Source: Microbacterium paludicola (GTDB lineage: Bacteria; Actinomycetota; Actinomycetes; Actinomycetales; Microbacteriaceae). From it: a stretch of 64,000 nt of DNA. The position numbers and the translations under genes are program-made. The notes beneath the pieces were generated by a model. That model worked only from the letters and a program-made list of their open reading frames with translations. It ran no database searches and was not told the origin of the DNA. Where the stretch lies: the NCBI RefSeq assembly GCF_015235415.1, contig NZ_JADGLL010000002.1:161732-225731 (forward strand). Direction: 5' to 3'. Below are positions 35,381 through 42,752 of this stretch, piece after piece (position 1 is the stretch's first letter; each line of letters opens with the position of its first letter).

Positions 35381-36739
35381 ATGTACGTAACCGCCCTCCT
35401 TCCCTGGATCGTCGCCGCCGGGGTGATCCCCCTCGTGCCGCTGACCGCCATGGGGGCGAACCCCTGGCTCGTGCTGCTCGCGTGGCTCGCGCTGTGCGGT
35501 GCGCTCGTGACGGTCGACGTGCTCGCGGCCCCGGATCCGCGCGCGCTCGCCCTGGAGCGCACGTTCGGGAACGGAGCGGCGGACACCCGGATCCCCCGTG
35601 TCCGCCTCGGCGAGCGCATCGACGCCCGCGTGCGGCTTGTCAACCGGGGCACGCGGCGCATCCGCGCGACCGTGCGCGACGCGTGGCAGCCGACGGCCGG
35701 GGCGCCGTCCGCGCGGCTGCGGTTCGACGTGCCGCCGCACGAGGCGCGCAGCGTGACCGTCCCGCTGCTCCCTCGCCGCCGCGGCGAGCTGCGCAGCGAG
35801 TTCGCCGTGATCCGCTCGGCAGGCCCGCTGGGGATCGCGGGCGTGCAGCGGCGGATGGACGTGCCCGGCGCCATCCGCGTCCTTCCTCCCTTCCACTCGC
35901 GACGGCACCTTCCCTCGCGCCTCGCGCGGCTGCGCGAGCTCGACGGCAACACAAGCCTGCAGGTGCGCGGCCAGGGCACCGAGTTCGACTCCCTGCGCCT
36001 GTACGTGCGCGGCGACGACGTCCGCTCGATCGACTGGCGGGCGACCGCACGCGCGAGCAGCACGATGCTGCGTACCTGGCGCCCCGAGCGCGACCGGCAC
36101 GTCGTGATCGTGATCGACACCGGACGCACCGCCGCCACCCGCGTCGGCGACGGCACGCGCCTCGAGGCGTCGTTCGAGGCGGCCCTGTTGCTGGCGGCGC
36201 TCGCCGAGCGCGCCGGCGACCACGTGCACCTCGTCGCCTTCGACCGCGTCGTCCGCGCGCGGGTCACCGGCGTCGACGGCACCGCCCTTCTCCCGGCCCT
36301 CGTCGACGCACTCGCGCCGGTGGAGGCCCAGCTCATAGACACCGACTGGGAGGGCGCCTTCGGGCAGGCGCGCGCGCTGGCGGCCCACCCGTCGCTGCTC
36401 ATCGTGCTCACCGCGCAGGAGGCCCCCGAGGCCGCGCGCGGGTTCCTCGGGACCCTGCCTCAGACCGTCCGCGCCGGCACCGTGGTGCTCGTCGGCACCG
36501 CGACGGACGCCGACCTCGAGCGCACCGCCCGCGGGCAGGACACCGGGGGCGGGCCAGGCGACGGGTCGATCGACGAGCTCTACCGCGCCGCCGCCGCGGA
36601 GGCCGCGCTGCGCACCGCGGCAAGCGTGAACCGCGCGATCACGCGCGCCGGGGCCGAGGCGCTCGCGGCCTCGCCCGACGACCTGCCCCCGCGCATCGCC
36701 GACCGCTACCTCGCCCTGAAGGCCGCGGGACGGCTGTAG
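35381..36739 (+). CDS. DUF58-domain protein (vWA-like MoxR partner)
   Basis: 452 aa. Two N-terminal helices (about 5-25 and 28-47), a beta domain, then the DUF58 core with GQGTEFDSLRLYVRGDDVRS and IDWRATARAS (about 195-225), followed by a vWA-like fold beginning VVIVIDTGRTAATR, where Asp-Thr-Gly replaces the usual DxSxS metal site. It pairs with MoxR as its substrate adaptor. It ends the five-gene operon, and the SpoIIM and RDD genes usually found next in other actinobacteria are here 1.4 kb away beyond an aquaporin. Confidence 0.92.
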   Translation: MYVTALLPWIVAAGVIPLVPLTAMGANPWLVLLAWLALCGALVTVDVLAAPDPRALALERTFGNGAADTRIPRVRLGERIDARVRLVNRGTRRIRATVRDAWQPTAGAPSARLRFDVPPHEARSVTVPLLPRRRGELRSEFAVIRSAGPLGIAGVQRRMDVPGAIRVLPPFHSRRHLPSRLARLRELDGNTSLQVRGQGTEFDSLRLYVRGDDVRSIDWRATARASSTMLRTWRPERDRHVVIVIDTGRTAATRVGDGTRLEASFEAALLLAALAERAGDHVHLVAFDRVVRARVTGVDGTALLPALVDALAPVEAQLIDTDWEGAFGQARALAAHPSLLIVLTAQEAPEAARGFLGTLPQTVRAGTVVLVGTATDADLERTARGQDTGGGPGDGSIDELYRAAAAEAALRTAASVNRAITRAGAEALAASPDDLPPRIADRYLALKAAGRL

Positions 36740-36846
36740 CTCCGCGACCGGCAGCGACACGGCGGGTTAAATCCCCGTCACATTCCTTGCCGGGTACGCA
36801 TCCCTCTGGCACCATGCGGACGGGGGGACACGACCGAGAGGAACTC

Positions 36847-37650
36847 ATGACCGATCCGAATCCCGAGCAGCCCGTCGAACCGACGGAGCTCGCTCACACG
36901 CCGCCGCCTGCTCCGTCTGCGAGCGCGAAGCTCGTGGCCGAGGCGTTCGGCACGCTGCTGCTGGTTCTCGGTGGCGTCGGAACCGCCGTGTTCGCGTCGA
37001 ACCACTTCGCCGACACCCCCGCCGCGGTGTACACCGCGGTGGCGCTGGCGTTCGGTCTCACCGTCGTCGTCGGCGCGTACGCGTTCGGCCCGATCTCGGG
37101 CGGCCACTTCAACCCGGCCGTCACCCTCGGGCTCGCCGCCGCGGGCCGGTTCCCGTGGCGCGAGACCGGCGGCTACATCGTCGCGCAGGTCATCGGCGGC
37201 GCCATCGCCACGACGCTGCTCGTGCTGATCGGGCTGTTCGGCCCGGCGAACTGGCTGACCACCGCGCAGGATGCGGGATTCGCCAGCAACGGCTGGGACG
37301 CCCTCTCACCCGCCGGCTTCGGGCTCGTCGCCGCGATCATCGCCGAGGTGATCCTGACGGGACTGTTTCTGCTGATCATCCTGGGAGTGACGCACCCCAC
37401 CCGCGGCACGCCGCTCGCCGGCCTCGCGATCGGCCTGTCGCTCGCGCTGATCCACTTCATCAGCATCCCGGTCGACAACACGTCGGTGAACCCGGCCCGC
37501 TCGATCGCGACGGCGATCTACGGCGGCGGCGACGCGCTCGCCCAGCTGTGGGTGTTCATCGTGTTCCCGATCGTGGGCGCGCTGCTCGCCGGCTTCGCCT
37601 ACAAGGCGCTGTTCGACGGCGTGAACCCCGCGCGACCGATCGGCCGCTGA
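36847..37650 (+). CDS. aqpZ: Aquaporin, AqpZ type
   Basis: 267-aa MIP channel with six helices and both NPA boxes, HFNPAV (Asn89) and SVNPARS (Asn215). The selectivity-filter residues of water-specific AqpZ are present: Phe69 (ALAFGLTV), His203 (IHFISIPVDNTSVNPARS) and Arg218, so water rather than glycerol is the expected substrate. The first 28 residues are Pro/Glu-rich and absent from E. coli AqpZ. GAGAGGAAC precedes ATG 36847. It sits inside the MoxR/SpoIIM/RDD locus. Confidence 0.95.
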   Translation: MTDPNPEQPVEPTELAHTPPPAPSASAKLVAEAFGTLLLVLGGVGTAVFASNHFADTPAAVYTAVALAFGLTVVVGAYAFGPISGGHFNPAVTLGLAAAGRFPWRETGGYIVAQVIGGAIATTLLVLIGLFGPANWLTTAQDAGFASNGWDALSPAGFGLVAAIIAEVILTGLFLLIILGVTHPTRGTPLAGLAIGLSLALIHFISIPVDNTSVNPARSIATAIYGGGDALAQLWVFIVFPIVGALLAGFAYKALFDGVNPARPIGR

Positions 37651-37656
37651 GCGTCC

Positions 37657-37691
37657 TCCCGGTCGTGGGGCGCGCCGCTCAACGACCGGGA
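37657..37691. terminator. Bidirectional terminator after aqpZ
   Basis: 10-bp stem (37657-37666 with 37682-37691) and 15-base loop. The right arm overlaps the last codons of the convergent UPF0303 gene. Confidence 0.6.
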
Positions 37692-38188
37692 AGGGACCGC
37701 AGCGCCTCCACCGCGAGCGCGTGGTCGTCCGCCTCCGGCAGGCCCGACACGGTCACGACGCCGACGATGCCGACGCCGCGCACGCGGATCGGGAACGCCC
37801 CGCCGTGGGCGACGTACTCGGTGAACGGAAGACCGGTCGCCGCGTTGAAGTCGCCGCCGTGGCGACGCCCGACGAGGTAGGACGAGGCCCCGAACCGGTA
37901 CACGGTGCGGATCTTCCGCTCGATCCAGGTGTCCATGTCGACCGTGCTTCCCTCTCGCGCGGCGTGGAAGACCTGCTGGGCGCCCTTGCGGATGTCGACA
38001 GCCACGGCGAGGTCGCGCTCGCTCGCGAGCCGCATCAGCTCGCTGCCGAGCGCCCAGGCGTCGTCGTAGTCGAACGTCGGCAGGACGAGCTCGCGCTCCT
38101 CGTCCTCGAGTCTGCGGATGAGGTCCGTCTCGTTCTGGTTCACGGCTCCAGCATCCCCCATCGCGCGGGCGATGCCGTCCGCCGTCAT
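37679..38188 (-). CDS. UPF0303/HbpS-like protein
   Basis: 169 aa of the UPF0303 (GlcG/HbpS-related) family: FDYDDAWALGSELM, VAVDIRKGAQQVFHAAREGS, the near-invariant TWIERKIRTVYRFGASS, and the end AHGGAFPIRVRGVG and VTVSGLPEADDHALAVEAL. Relatives bind or degrade haem (HbpS in Streptomyces), and the annotation 'heme-degrading' is often applied, without direct evidence for this branch. Its ATG overlaps the SpoIIM stop (38185-38188), implying co-translation with SpoIIM. Confidence 0.85.
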   Translation of the reverse strand: MTADGIARAMGDAGAVNQNETDLIRRLEDEERELVLPTFDYDDAWALGSELMRLASERDLAVAVDIRKGAQQVFHAAREGSTVDMDTWIERKIRTVYRFGASSYLVGRRHGGDFNAATGLPFTEYVAHGGAFPIRVRGVGIVGVVTVSGLPEADDHALAVEALRSLPGR

Positions 38189-39180
38189 CCGGAGACGAGC
38201 GTTGGGGTCCCCGCCTCGTACTCGGTGAGGTCGCCCGTCTCACCGGCGCGCGCCGCGCGACGGCCGAGGACGAGCATCCAGAACAGCAGCACACCGAGCG
38301 CCACCGCGCCGATGCCGATCTTCAGCCACCACGGCCACGGCTGACCGGTGACGAAGCCCTCCACGGCCCCGGCGAGCGCCAGCGCGAACACGAGCCCGAT
38401 CGCGACGGTCGCGAGCGCCCGCCCCTCAGCGGCCAGCGCGCTCGAGCGCGTCCGCCGCCCGGGCGCGACCCAAGCCCAGAACATGTGGAGCCCGGCCGCC
38501 GCGGCGACGAAGATGCACGTCATCTCGAGCAGCCCGTGGGGAAGGATGTACAGGATCATCACGTCGAGCCGGTCGTACGCCGTCATGACGGCGGCCGCGA
38601 CGCCGAGGCTGGTCGCGTTCTGCACGAGGATGTAGATCGGGAAGATGCCCGTCACGCCGAACATCACCGCCTGGGCGGCGATCCACGCGTTGTTCGTCCA
38701 CACCATGCCTGCGAAGACGGCCGCGGGGTTCTCTGTGTAGTACTCGGTGAACTCGTGCTCGGCGTACTGCTCGAGCTGCGCCTCGGGCCCCAGGGTCGCG
38801 ACGAGCGCGGGATCGCCCGAGATCCAGGCCCCCGACACCGCCACGACGCCGATGAAGGCGACCGCGATCGCGAGGGTCGTCCAGCGCACACGGTAGAGCG
38901 CGGCCGGCAGCTGGTGAAGGAAGAAGCGCGGAAGCTGCCGCAGCACGTTGTCGGATGCGCCGGTGAGCGCAAGCCGCGCGCGCGACAGGATGGTCGACAC
39001 ATGGTCGCCCTGCGGCGTGCGACCGGCCGACGTCTTGATGTCGGCGAGATCCGCGGATGCCGCCTGGTAGCGGGCGATCAGCTCGTCGACCTCCTCGCCG
39101 CTCAGCCGCCGGCGCTTCGAGAGGTCGTCGAGGCGCACCCATTCGTCCCGGCGCGCGGTCGTGAGGGCATCGAGGTCCAC
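38185..39180 (-). CDS. SpoIIM-like multipass membrane protein (DUF95)
   Basis: 331 aa. A cytosolic N-terminus of about 100 residues starts with MDLDALTTARRDEWVRLDDL, followed by five or six helices from about 108 to 315, including FAGMVWTNNAWIAAQAVMFG and LPHGLLEMTCIFVAAAAGLH. Sporulation protein SpoIIM of Bacillus takes part in peptidoglycan remodelling at engulfment. Non-sporulating actinobacteria keep this branch next to RDD and MoxR genes. GTG 39180 is the start. The divergent RDD gene starts only 17 bases away. Confidence 0.9.
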   Translation of the reverse strand: MDLDALTTARRDEWVRLDDLSKRRRLSGEEVDELIARYQAASADLADIKTSAGRTPQGDHVSTILSRARLALTGASDNVLRQLPRFFLHQLPAALYRVRWTTLAIAVAFIGVVAVSGAWISGDPALVATLGPEAQLEQYAEHEFTEYYTENPAAVFAGMVWTNNAWIAAQAVMFGVTGIFPIYILVQNATSLGVAAAVMTAYDRLDVMILYILPHGLLEMTCIFVAAAAGLHMFWAWVAPGRRTRSSALAAEGRALATVAIGLVFALALAGAVEGFVTGQPWPWWLKIGIGAVALGVLLFWMLVLGRRAARAGETGDLTEYEAGTPTLVSG

Positions 39181-39193
39181 AGTGATTTACTGT
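39179..39193. promoter_or_regulatory. Shared divergent promoter of SpoIIM and RDD genes with a palindrome
   Basis: The 17 bases between the two start codons contain ACAGT-N5-ACTGT (39179-39193). TTTACT at 39186-39191 lies six bases before the RDD ATG, and TACAGT on the minus strand lies eight bases before the SpoIIM GTG. Both transcripts would be nearly leaderless and start from overlapping boxes. Confidence 0.5.
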
Positions 39194-39197
39194 ACGC

Positions 39198-40085
39198 ATG
39201 TCGACAGGCGCCGTCCCGGGGATGCTTCCCGCCGCGCCGGGCGATCCGGCCATCCGACCGCCGCTCGCCGGCCGCCCGTCCGCCGTCCGGTCCCGCGTGG
39301 TCACGATCGAGCAGGACGAGGTGCTCACCGGAGAGGCGGTGGCCCTCGACGTCCAGCCCGTCGGGCTGATCCTGCGCGTCGCGGGAGCGGCGATCGACAT
39401 CGTGGCGACGGTGATCGTCTACCTGCTGATGCTTCTCGGCCTGTTCAACCTGATGGCGGCCGGGCTGCTGCCCGAGAACGTGCTCTCGATCCTGTCGATC
39501 GTCCTGCTCGTCGTGCTGCTCGTGATCGTGCCCGCGACGGTCGAGACCGCCACCCGCGGGCGCAGCCTCGGCAAGCTCGCGGTGGGAGCGCGCGTCGTGC
39601 GGCTGGATGGCGGGGCGATCTCGTTCCGTCACGCGTTCATCCGGGCGCTGCTTGGCGTGCTCGAGGTGTACATCACGGGCGGCGGCCTGGCGATCCTGGT
39701 GGGGATCTTCACGTCGCGCTCGCAGCGCCTCGGAGACCTCGTCGCCGGCACCTATGCCGAGCGGACCCGCACGCCGCGGCTGGTGCCGCAGGAGGTCCCG
39801 CTGCCGCAGGGACTGGAGGCGTGGGCGGGAATCGCCGATGTGGGGCGCCTGCCCGATCGCCTGGCGCGCCGCGTGGCGCAGTTCACCTCGCGGGGATCCG
39901 ACATGCACCCGGCGGCGCGCCACCGTCTCGCCCAGGACCTGGCGGCGGAGGTCGCCCCGCACGTGTCGCCGCTGCCGCCGGTCGACCCGGAGACGCTGCT
40001 GCGGGCGGTGGTCGCGGTGCGCCGCGGCCGCGAGCTCCACGCGCTCACGACCCGCGCGGATCGCGTCGCCCGCCTCGCGCGCTGA
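39198..40085 (+). CDS. RDD-family membrane protein
   Basis: 295 aa. The RDD domain (about 43-190) has ALDVQPVGLILRVAGAAIDI, three helices, PATVETATRGRSLGKLAVGAR with the conserved Arg/Gly-rich motif, and QRLGDLVAGTYAERT. A cytosolic C-terminus of about 100 residues follows. RDD proteins have been linked to ion transport in some bacteria. The actinobacterial SpoIIM-associated type is uncharacterised. Confidence 0.9.
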   Translation: MSTGAVPGMLPAAPGDPAIRPPLAGRPSAVRSRVVTIEQDEVLTGEAVALDVQPVGLILRVAGAAIDIVATVIVYLLMLLGLFNLMAAGLLPENVLSILSIVLLVVLLVIVPATVETATRGRSLGKLAVGARVVRLDGGAISFRHAFIRALLGVLEVYITGGGLAILVGIFTSRSQRLGDLVAGTYAERTRTPRLVPQEVPLPQGLEAWAGIADVGRLPDRLARRVAQFTSRGSDMHPAARHRLAQDLAAEVAPHVSPLPPVDPETLLRAVVAVRRGRELHALTTRADRVARLAR

Positions 40086-40104
40086 CGCGCCCGCCCGGGG
40101 GCAC

Positions 40105-40160
40105 AAACGTGCGGCAAACGCACCGAACGAGGTGCGCAAAGGTGCACACGCCGCACGTTT
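40105..40160 (+). terminator. Nested hairpin after the RDD gene
   Basis: Outer arms AAACGTGCGGC (40105-40115) with 40150-40160, and an inner CGCACC/GGTGCG stem (40119-40124 with 40131-40136). Twenty bases past the RDD stop. Confidence 0.65.
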
Positions 40161-40174
40161 ACCCCCCACCGGTT

Positions 40175-40577
40175 GCTGAGCGAGCGCCAGCGAGCCGAAG
40201 CGACCGCCCTCAAGCCGCCCATCCGTGCGAGCCGTCATCTCGACTCGCTCCGCTCGCTCGATAACCGGGGCGTGGTAACGGACCTGTGCCACCCATGTGC
40301 GAACGAAGTGAGCGTGGAGCGAAGCGACCAACGCAGCGCGAAGCGCTGCCGCAGCGGAGCGCCAGCGACGTTGCCTCGCTCGCAAGGGCGCCGCTTGCGG
40401 CCCCGAAGCGTGCGAGCCGCTTCTGAAAAGAACTGCGAAGCGACCAACGCAGCGCGAAGCGCTGCCGCAACGGAGCGCCAGCGACGGTGCCTCGCTCGCG
40501 AGTGTCCGGCGCGGAGCGTCGGCGCGAGCGTGCGAGCCGCTTCTAAAAAGAAGCCGTGCGAGCCGCTTCTAAATAGA
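40175..40577. repeat. Non-coding tandem repeat region
   Basis: Between the convergent RDD and DUF3499 genes. A 65-bp unit occurs at 40319-40383 and 40435-40499 with two differences (period 116). CGTGCGAGCCGCTTCT follows as three copies at 40409, 40529 and 40555, with a fourth, shorter copy at 40223. GGAGCGAAGCGAC at 40317-40329 is the complement of the repeat in the 15.3 kb element, and a nearby stretch around 40294-40316 also matches that element. The third short copy provides the DUF3499 stop codon. No believable gene lies inside. Confidence 0.8.
40545..40570 (-). terminator. DUF3499 terminator formed by the repeat
   Basis: Minus strand AGAAGC, ten-base loop, GCTTCT, then TTTT. The stem begins with the last two bases of the DUF3499 stop codon. 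Confidence 0.5.
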
Positions 40578-40775
40578 CAGCGTCGCGTGCCGCACGACCG
40601 TCCAGCCCTGGGGCACGGAGAGGCGGTCGGTATGGATGGCGCAGAGGTCGTGGGCGTGCGGGTCGTTGGCGGCGCCCAGGGGGCCGACGGCCGCCATCTG
40701 GTCGCCGTAGTCATAGGTCAGGGTGGTCACTGCCTCGCGGGCGCAACCCACCTTCGAGCACACTCTCTCACGCAT
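40569..40775 (-). CDS. DUF3499 small protein
   Basis: 68 aa. Two Cys pairs typical of the family: CSKVGCAREA near the start and HDLCAIHTDRL later, likely a zinc ribbon. It matches the actinobacterial DUF3499 family (Rv3258c), always near manB/whiB2 genes, function unknown. A TAGCCT box lies seven bases before the start. The final codons and stop are part of the 40.2-40.6 kb repeat. Confidence 0.85.
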   Translation of the reverse strand: MRERVCSKVGCAREAVTTLTYDYGDQMAAVGPLGAANDPHAHDLCAIHTDRLSVPQGWTVVRHATLSI

Positions 40776-40782
40776 CGGTTCA

Positions 40783-40788
40783 AGGCTA
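40783..40788 (-). promoter_or_regulatory. -10 box (TAGCCT) of DUF3499
   Basis: TAGCCT seven bases before the start codon at 40775. Confidence 0.35.
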
Positions 40789-40841
40789 CGTCGGGCCGGC
40801 CTCGGGGCGGCGACGCCTCGCCGAGGGTGCCCGGAAGCGGG

Positions 40842-41282
40842 TCAGAAGAAGCGGTAGCGGTCGGGTCCGAGGTCCCACGGGTCGCGGTCGAGGTAGTCGG
40901 CCGCGGCGCGGAAGACCTCGCCCTCGATCATCATGCGGCGCTGGTTCTCGTCGACCCGGTGGAGCCGGTTCAGCCGCTCGATCGGGATGCGGTAGAGCAC
41001 GATCCGCTTGCGTTCGCGGTCGGCGGTCCAGCGCGGGATGCCGTCGGCGTCGGCCTCGCGCGGCAGGCGTCCGATCTCGAAGCTGACGTCGCGAAGCTCC
41101 GGCCAGGCGCCGCGGAGGTATTCGGCGGCGGCTCCGACCGAGACGTCGAAGCGCTCGATGCGCGTGTCGATGGGCGGCAGCGGCGGGCGGACGACGGGGC
41201 TGCGTCCGACGCGCCCGTGGCGGCCGTGCCGCGCGGCGCGTGCGCCAGAGGCGGGGCGCCGCGACCGTCCCCAGAGAGCCAT
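40842..41282 (-). CDS. Metallopeptidase-family protein lacking HExxH
   Basis: 146 aa. A basic, disordered N-terminus (about 1-30) precedes the zincin-like domain seen in Rv3259 homologues: FDVSVGAAAEYLRGAWPELRDV, KRIVLYRIPIERL and the final EGEVFRAAADYLDRDPWDLG. The position where active zincins carry HExxH reads EGEVFR, so zinc hydrolysis is not expected. Neighbour of DUF3499 as in mycobacteria. A TAGGCT box lies six bases before ATG 41282. Confidence 0.75.
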   Translation of the reverse strand: MALWGRSRRPASGARAARHGRHGRVGRSPVVRPPLPPIDTRIERFDVSVGAAAEYLRGAWPELRDVSFEIGRLPREADADGIPRWTADRERKRIVLYRIPIERLNRLHRVDENQRRMMIEGEVFRAAADYLDRDPWDLGPDRYRFF

Positions 41283-41288
41283 GTCACC

Positions 41289-41294
41289 AGCCTA
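41289..41294 (-). promoter_or_regulatory. -10 box (TAGGCT) of the metallopeptidase-like gene
   Basis: TAGGCT six bases before ATG 41282, which argues for a promoter separate from the DUF5719 gene upstream. Confidence 0.45.
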
Positions 41295-41342
41295 CGCAGG
41301 ATCGCGCGGCCCACTCGACGGGGCGCGGATGCGGCGGAGTCG

Positions 41343-42752
41343 CTACGGGTAGACGACGACGGGACGCGGGTGGGCGGCGTCCGGCCAGACGGCGATGGAT
41401 GCGACCGCGGAGTCGTTCGCGAATCCGATCGCGGCGTGGACGGGGGCGCCCTGCGGGTCGATCGTGTAGAGCTTGTCGGCCGTCACGTCGATGACCGCCG
41501 ACGTCCCCGCGGCGATGGCGATGTCCTGCGGTTCGTCGCCGAGCCCGGCGACGGACACGGTGATGTCCTCCGCGGCGGGGTTCGCGATGCTGATCGTCGC
41601 GTCGTCCCCCGGGGGAACGGCGATCAGCGTCGCGTCGGCGAATGCGGGCGCCGCCGTGTTCCACGCGAAGTCGGCTCCGGCGCCGAAGCCGGTCGTCTGC
41701 CACGCCGCCGCGACAACCGGCTCGGCGGCACGGATGCTGACGGTGTACGCGCCCTCGTCGAGCACGCCGAGATCCTGCTCTATCGGGGCCCCGGCGGTGA
41801 GTTCGACGGGGATCGGGTCGCCGACGGGCGTTCCCTCCTCGGCGTCGGTCACCGTGACGGTGGCGGTCGTGTCGGCCTCGGAGAGCAGCCGCACGATGGC
41901 GGACGCCCCCTCGGTGCCGGCCGCGTCGCCGACGACGCGGAGGCCCGGGATGACCTGGTCGAGCGCCGGGCGGACGGCCGACTGGGTGTCGATCCCGCCG
42001 GGTTCGAGCGTGCGGATGATGCTCGACTGCAGGCTCGTGCGCACGGGCGCGCCGGTGGCGGTGATGCGCAGCACGGGGCTCTGCTCGCCGCCCGCGAGGC
42101 CGGCGAGCGGGAGCGCGACCTGCGTGCGCGCCGGGATCGGCACCGCCTCGGCTCCCGGGGGTGTGACGGGGCCGGTGGCGCCGTAGACGGTGACCTGGAC
42201 CGTGGCGTTGACGTCTCCGGGGTTGGCCAGCAGCAGGATGCCCGTGGTGCCGGTCTCGGTGTCGCCGCCGGCGATCCACGACTTCATCTGCGGCGGGCGG
42301 CAGGCCGACGCGGTGAAGCCCGCCATGTCGGTGTCGGCGAGGCTCGCGGAGGACGCGGCCGCGGCCGACACCGCCTCGCGCCCGTCGGGCCGCTGCACGT
42401 AGCGCGTCGCGGCGGCCTCCCCCTCGATGGTCGGCTGCGCGAGCACATCCGATCCCGGCTCGTCTCCGCGGTCGTTGCCGACGGTCACGGCGCCCGGTCG
42501 TGCGACTGACAGGGCGGATGCCTCCTCCGCGGAGCGGCCGAGGGCGAGCACGGGTCCGTCGCACGCGAGCACGGCCTCGGCGGGCGCGGGCGTGATCTCG
42601 AGCATGCGAGGCGGCGTGGAGACCGCGGGCCACGGCAGCGCGGCGGCGGCCGTCACGCCTGCCACCGCGGCGACGGCGGTGACGGCGCCGAGGATCACCC
42701 GCACTCCGAGCGCGCGCTGCGCCCCGGTGATCCTGATGTCACGGATCCTCAC
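41343..42752 (-). CDS. DUF5719 exported protein
   Basis: 469 aa. One N-terminal membrane helix (about 18-42) and a large outside part rich in beta strands: LLLANPGDVNATVQVTVYG, the repeated acidic loops and FADATLIAVPPGDDATISIA. DUF5719 is found beside the giant GT2 membrane protein and whiB2 in actinobacteria, and the function is unknown. The ATG overlaps the GT2 stop (42749-42752), so the two are coupled and may form one envelope complex. Confidence 0.82.
   Translation of the reverse strand: MRIRDIRITGAQRALGVRVILGAVTAVAAVAGVTAAAALPWPAVSTPPRMLEITPAPAEAVLACDGPVLALGRSAEEASALSVARPGAVTVGNDRGDEPGSDVLAQPTIEGEAAATRYVQRPDGREAVSAAAASSASLADTDMAGFTASACRPPQMKSWIAGGDTETGTTGILLLANPGDVNATVQVTVYGATGPVTPPGAEAVPIPARTQVALPLAGLAGGEQSPVLRITATGAPVRTSLQSSIIRTLEPGGIDTQSAVRPALDQVIPGLRVVGDAAGTEGASAIVRLLSEADTTATVTVTDAEEGTPVGDPIPVELTAGAPIEQDLGVLDEGAYTVSIRAAEPVVAAAWQTTGFGAGADFAWNTAAPAFADATLIAVPPGDDATISIANPAAEDITVSVAGLGDEPQDIAIAAGTSAVIDVTADKLYTIDPQGAPVHAAIGFANDSAVASIAVWPDAAHPRPVVVYP

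Noticed and set aside
40173..42509. Open frame of 778 codons crossing the 40.2-40.6 kb repeat and DUF3499
   Set aside because: It runs antisense to three recognisable genes and through non-coding repeats.
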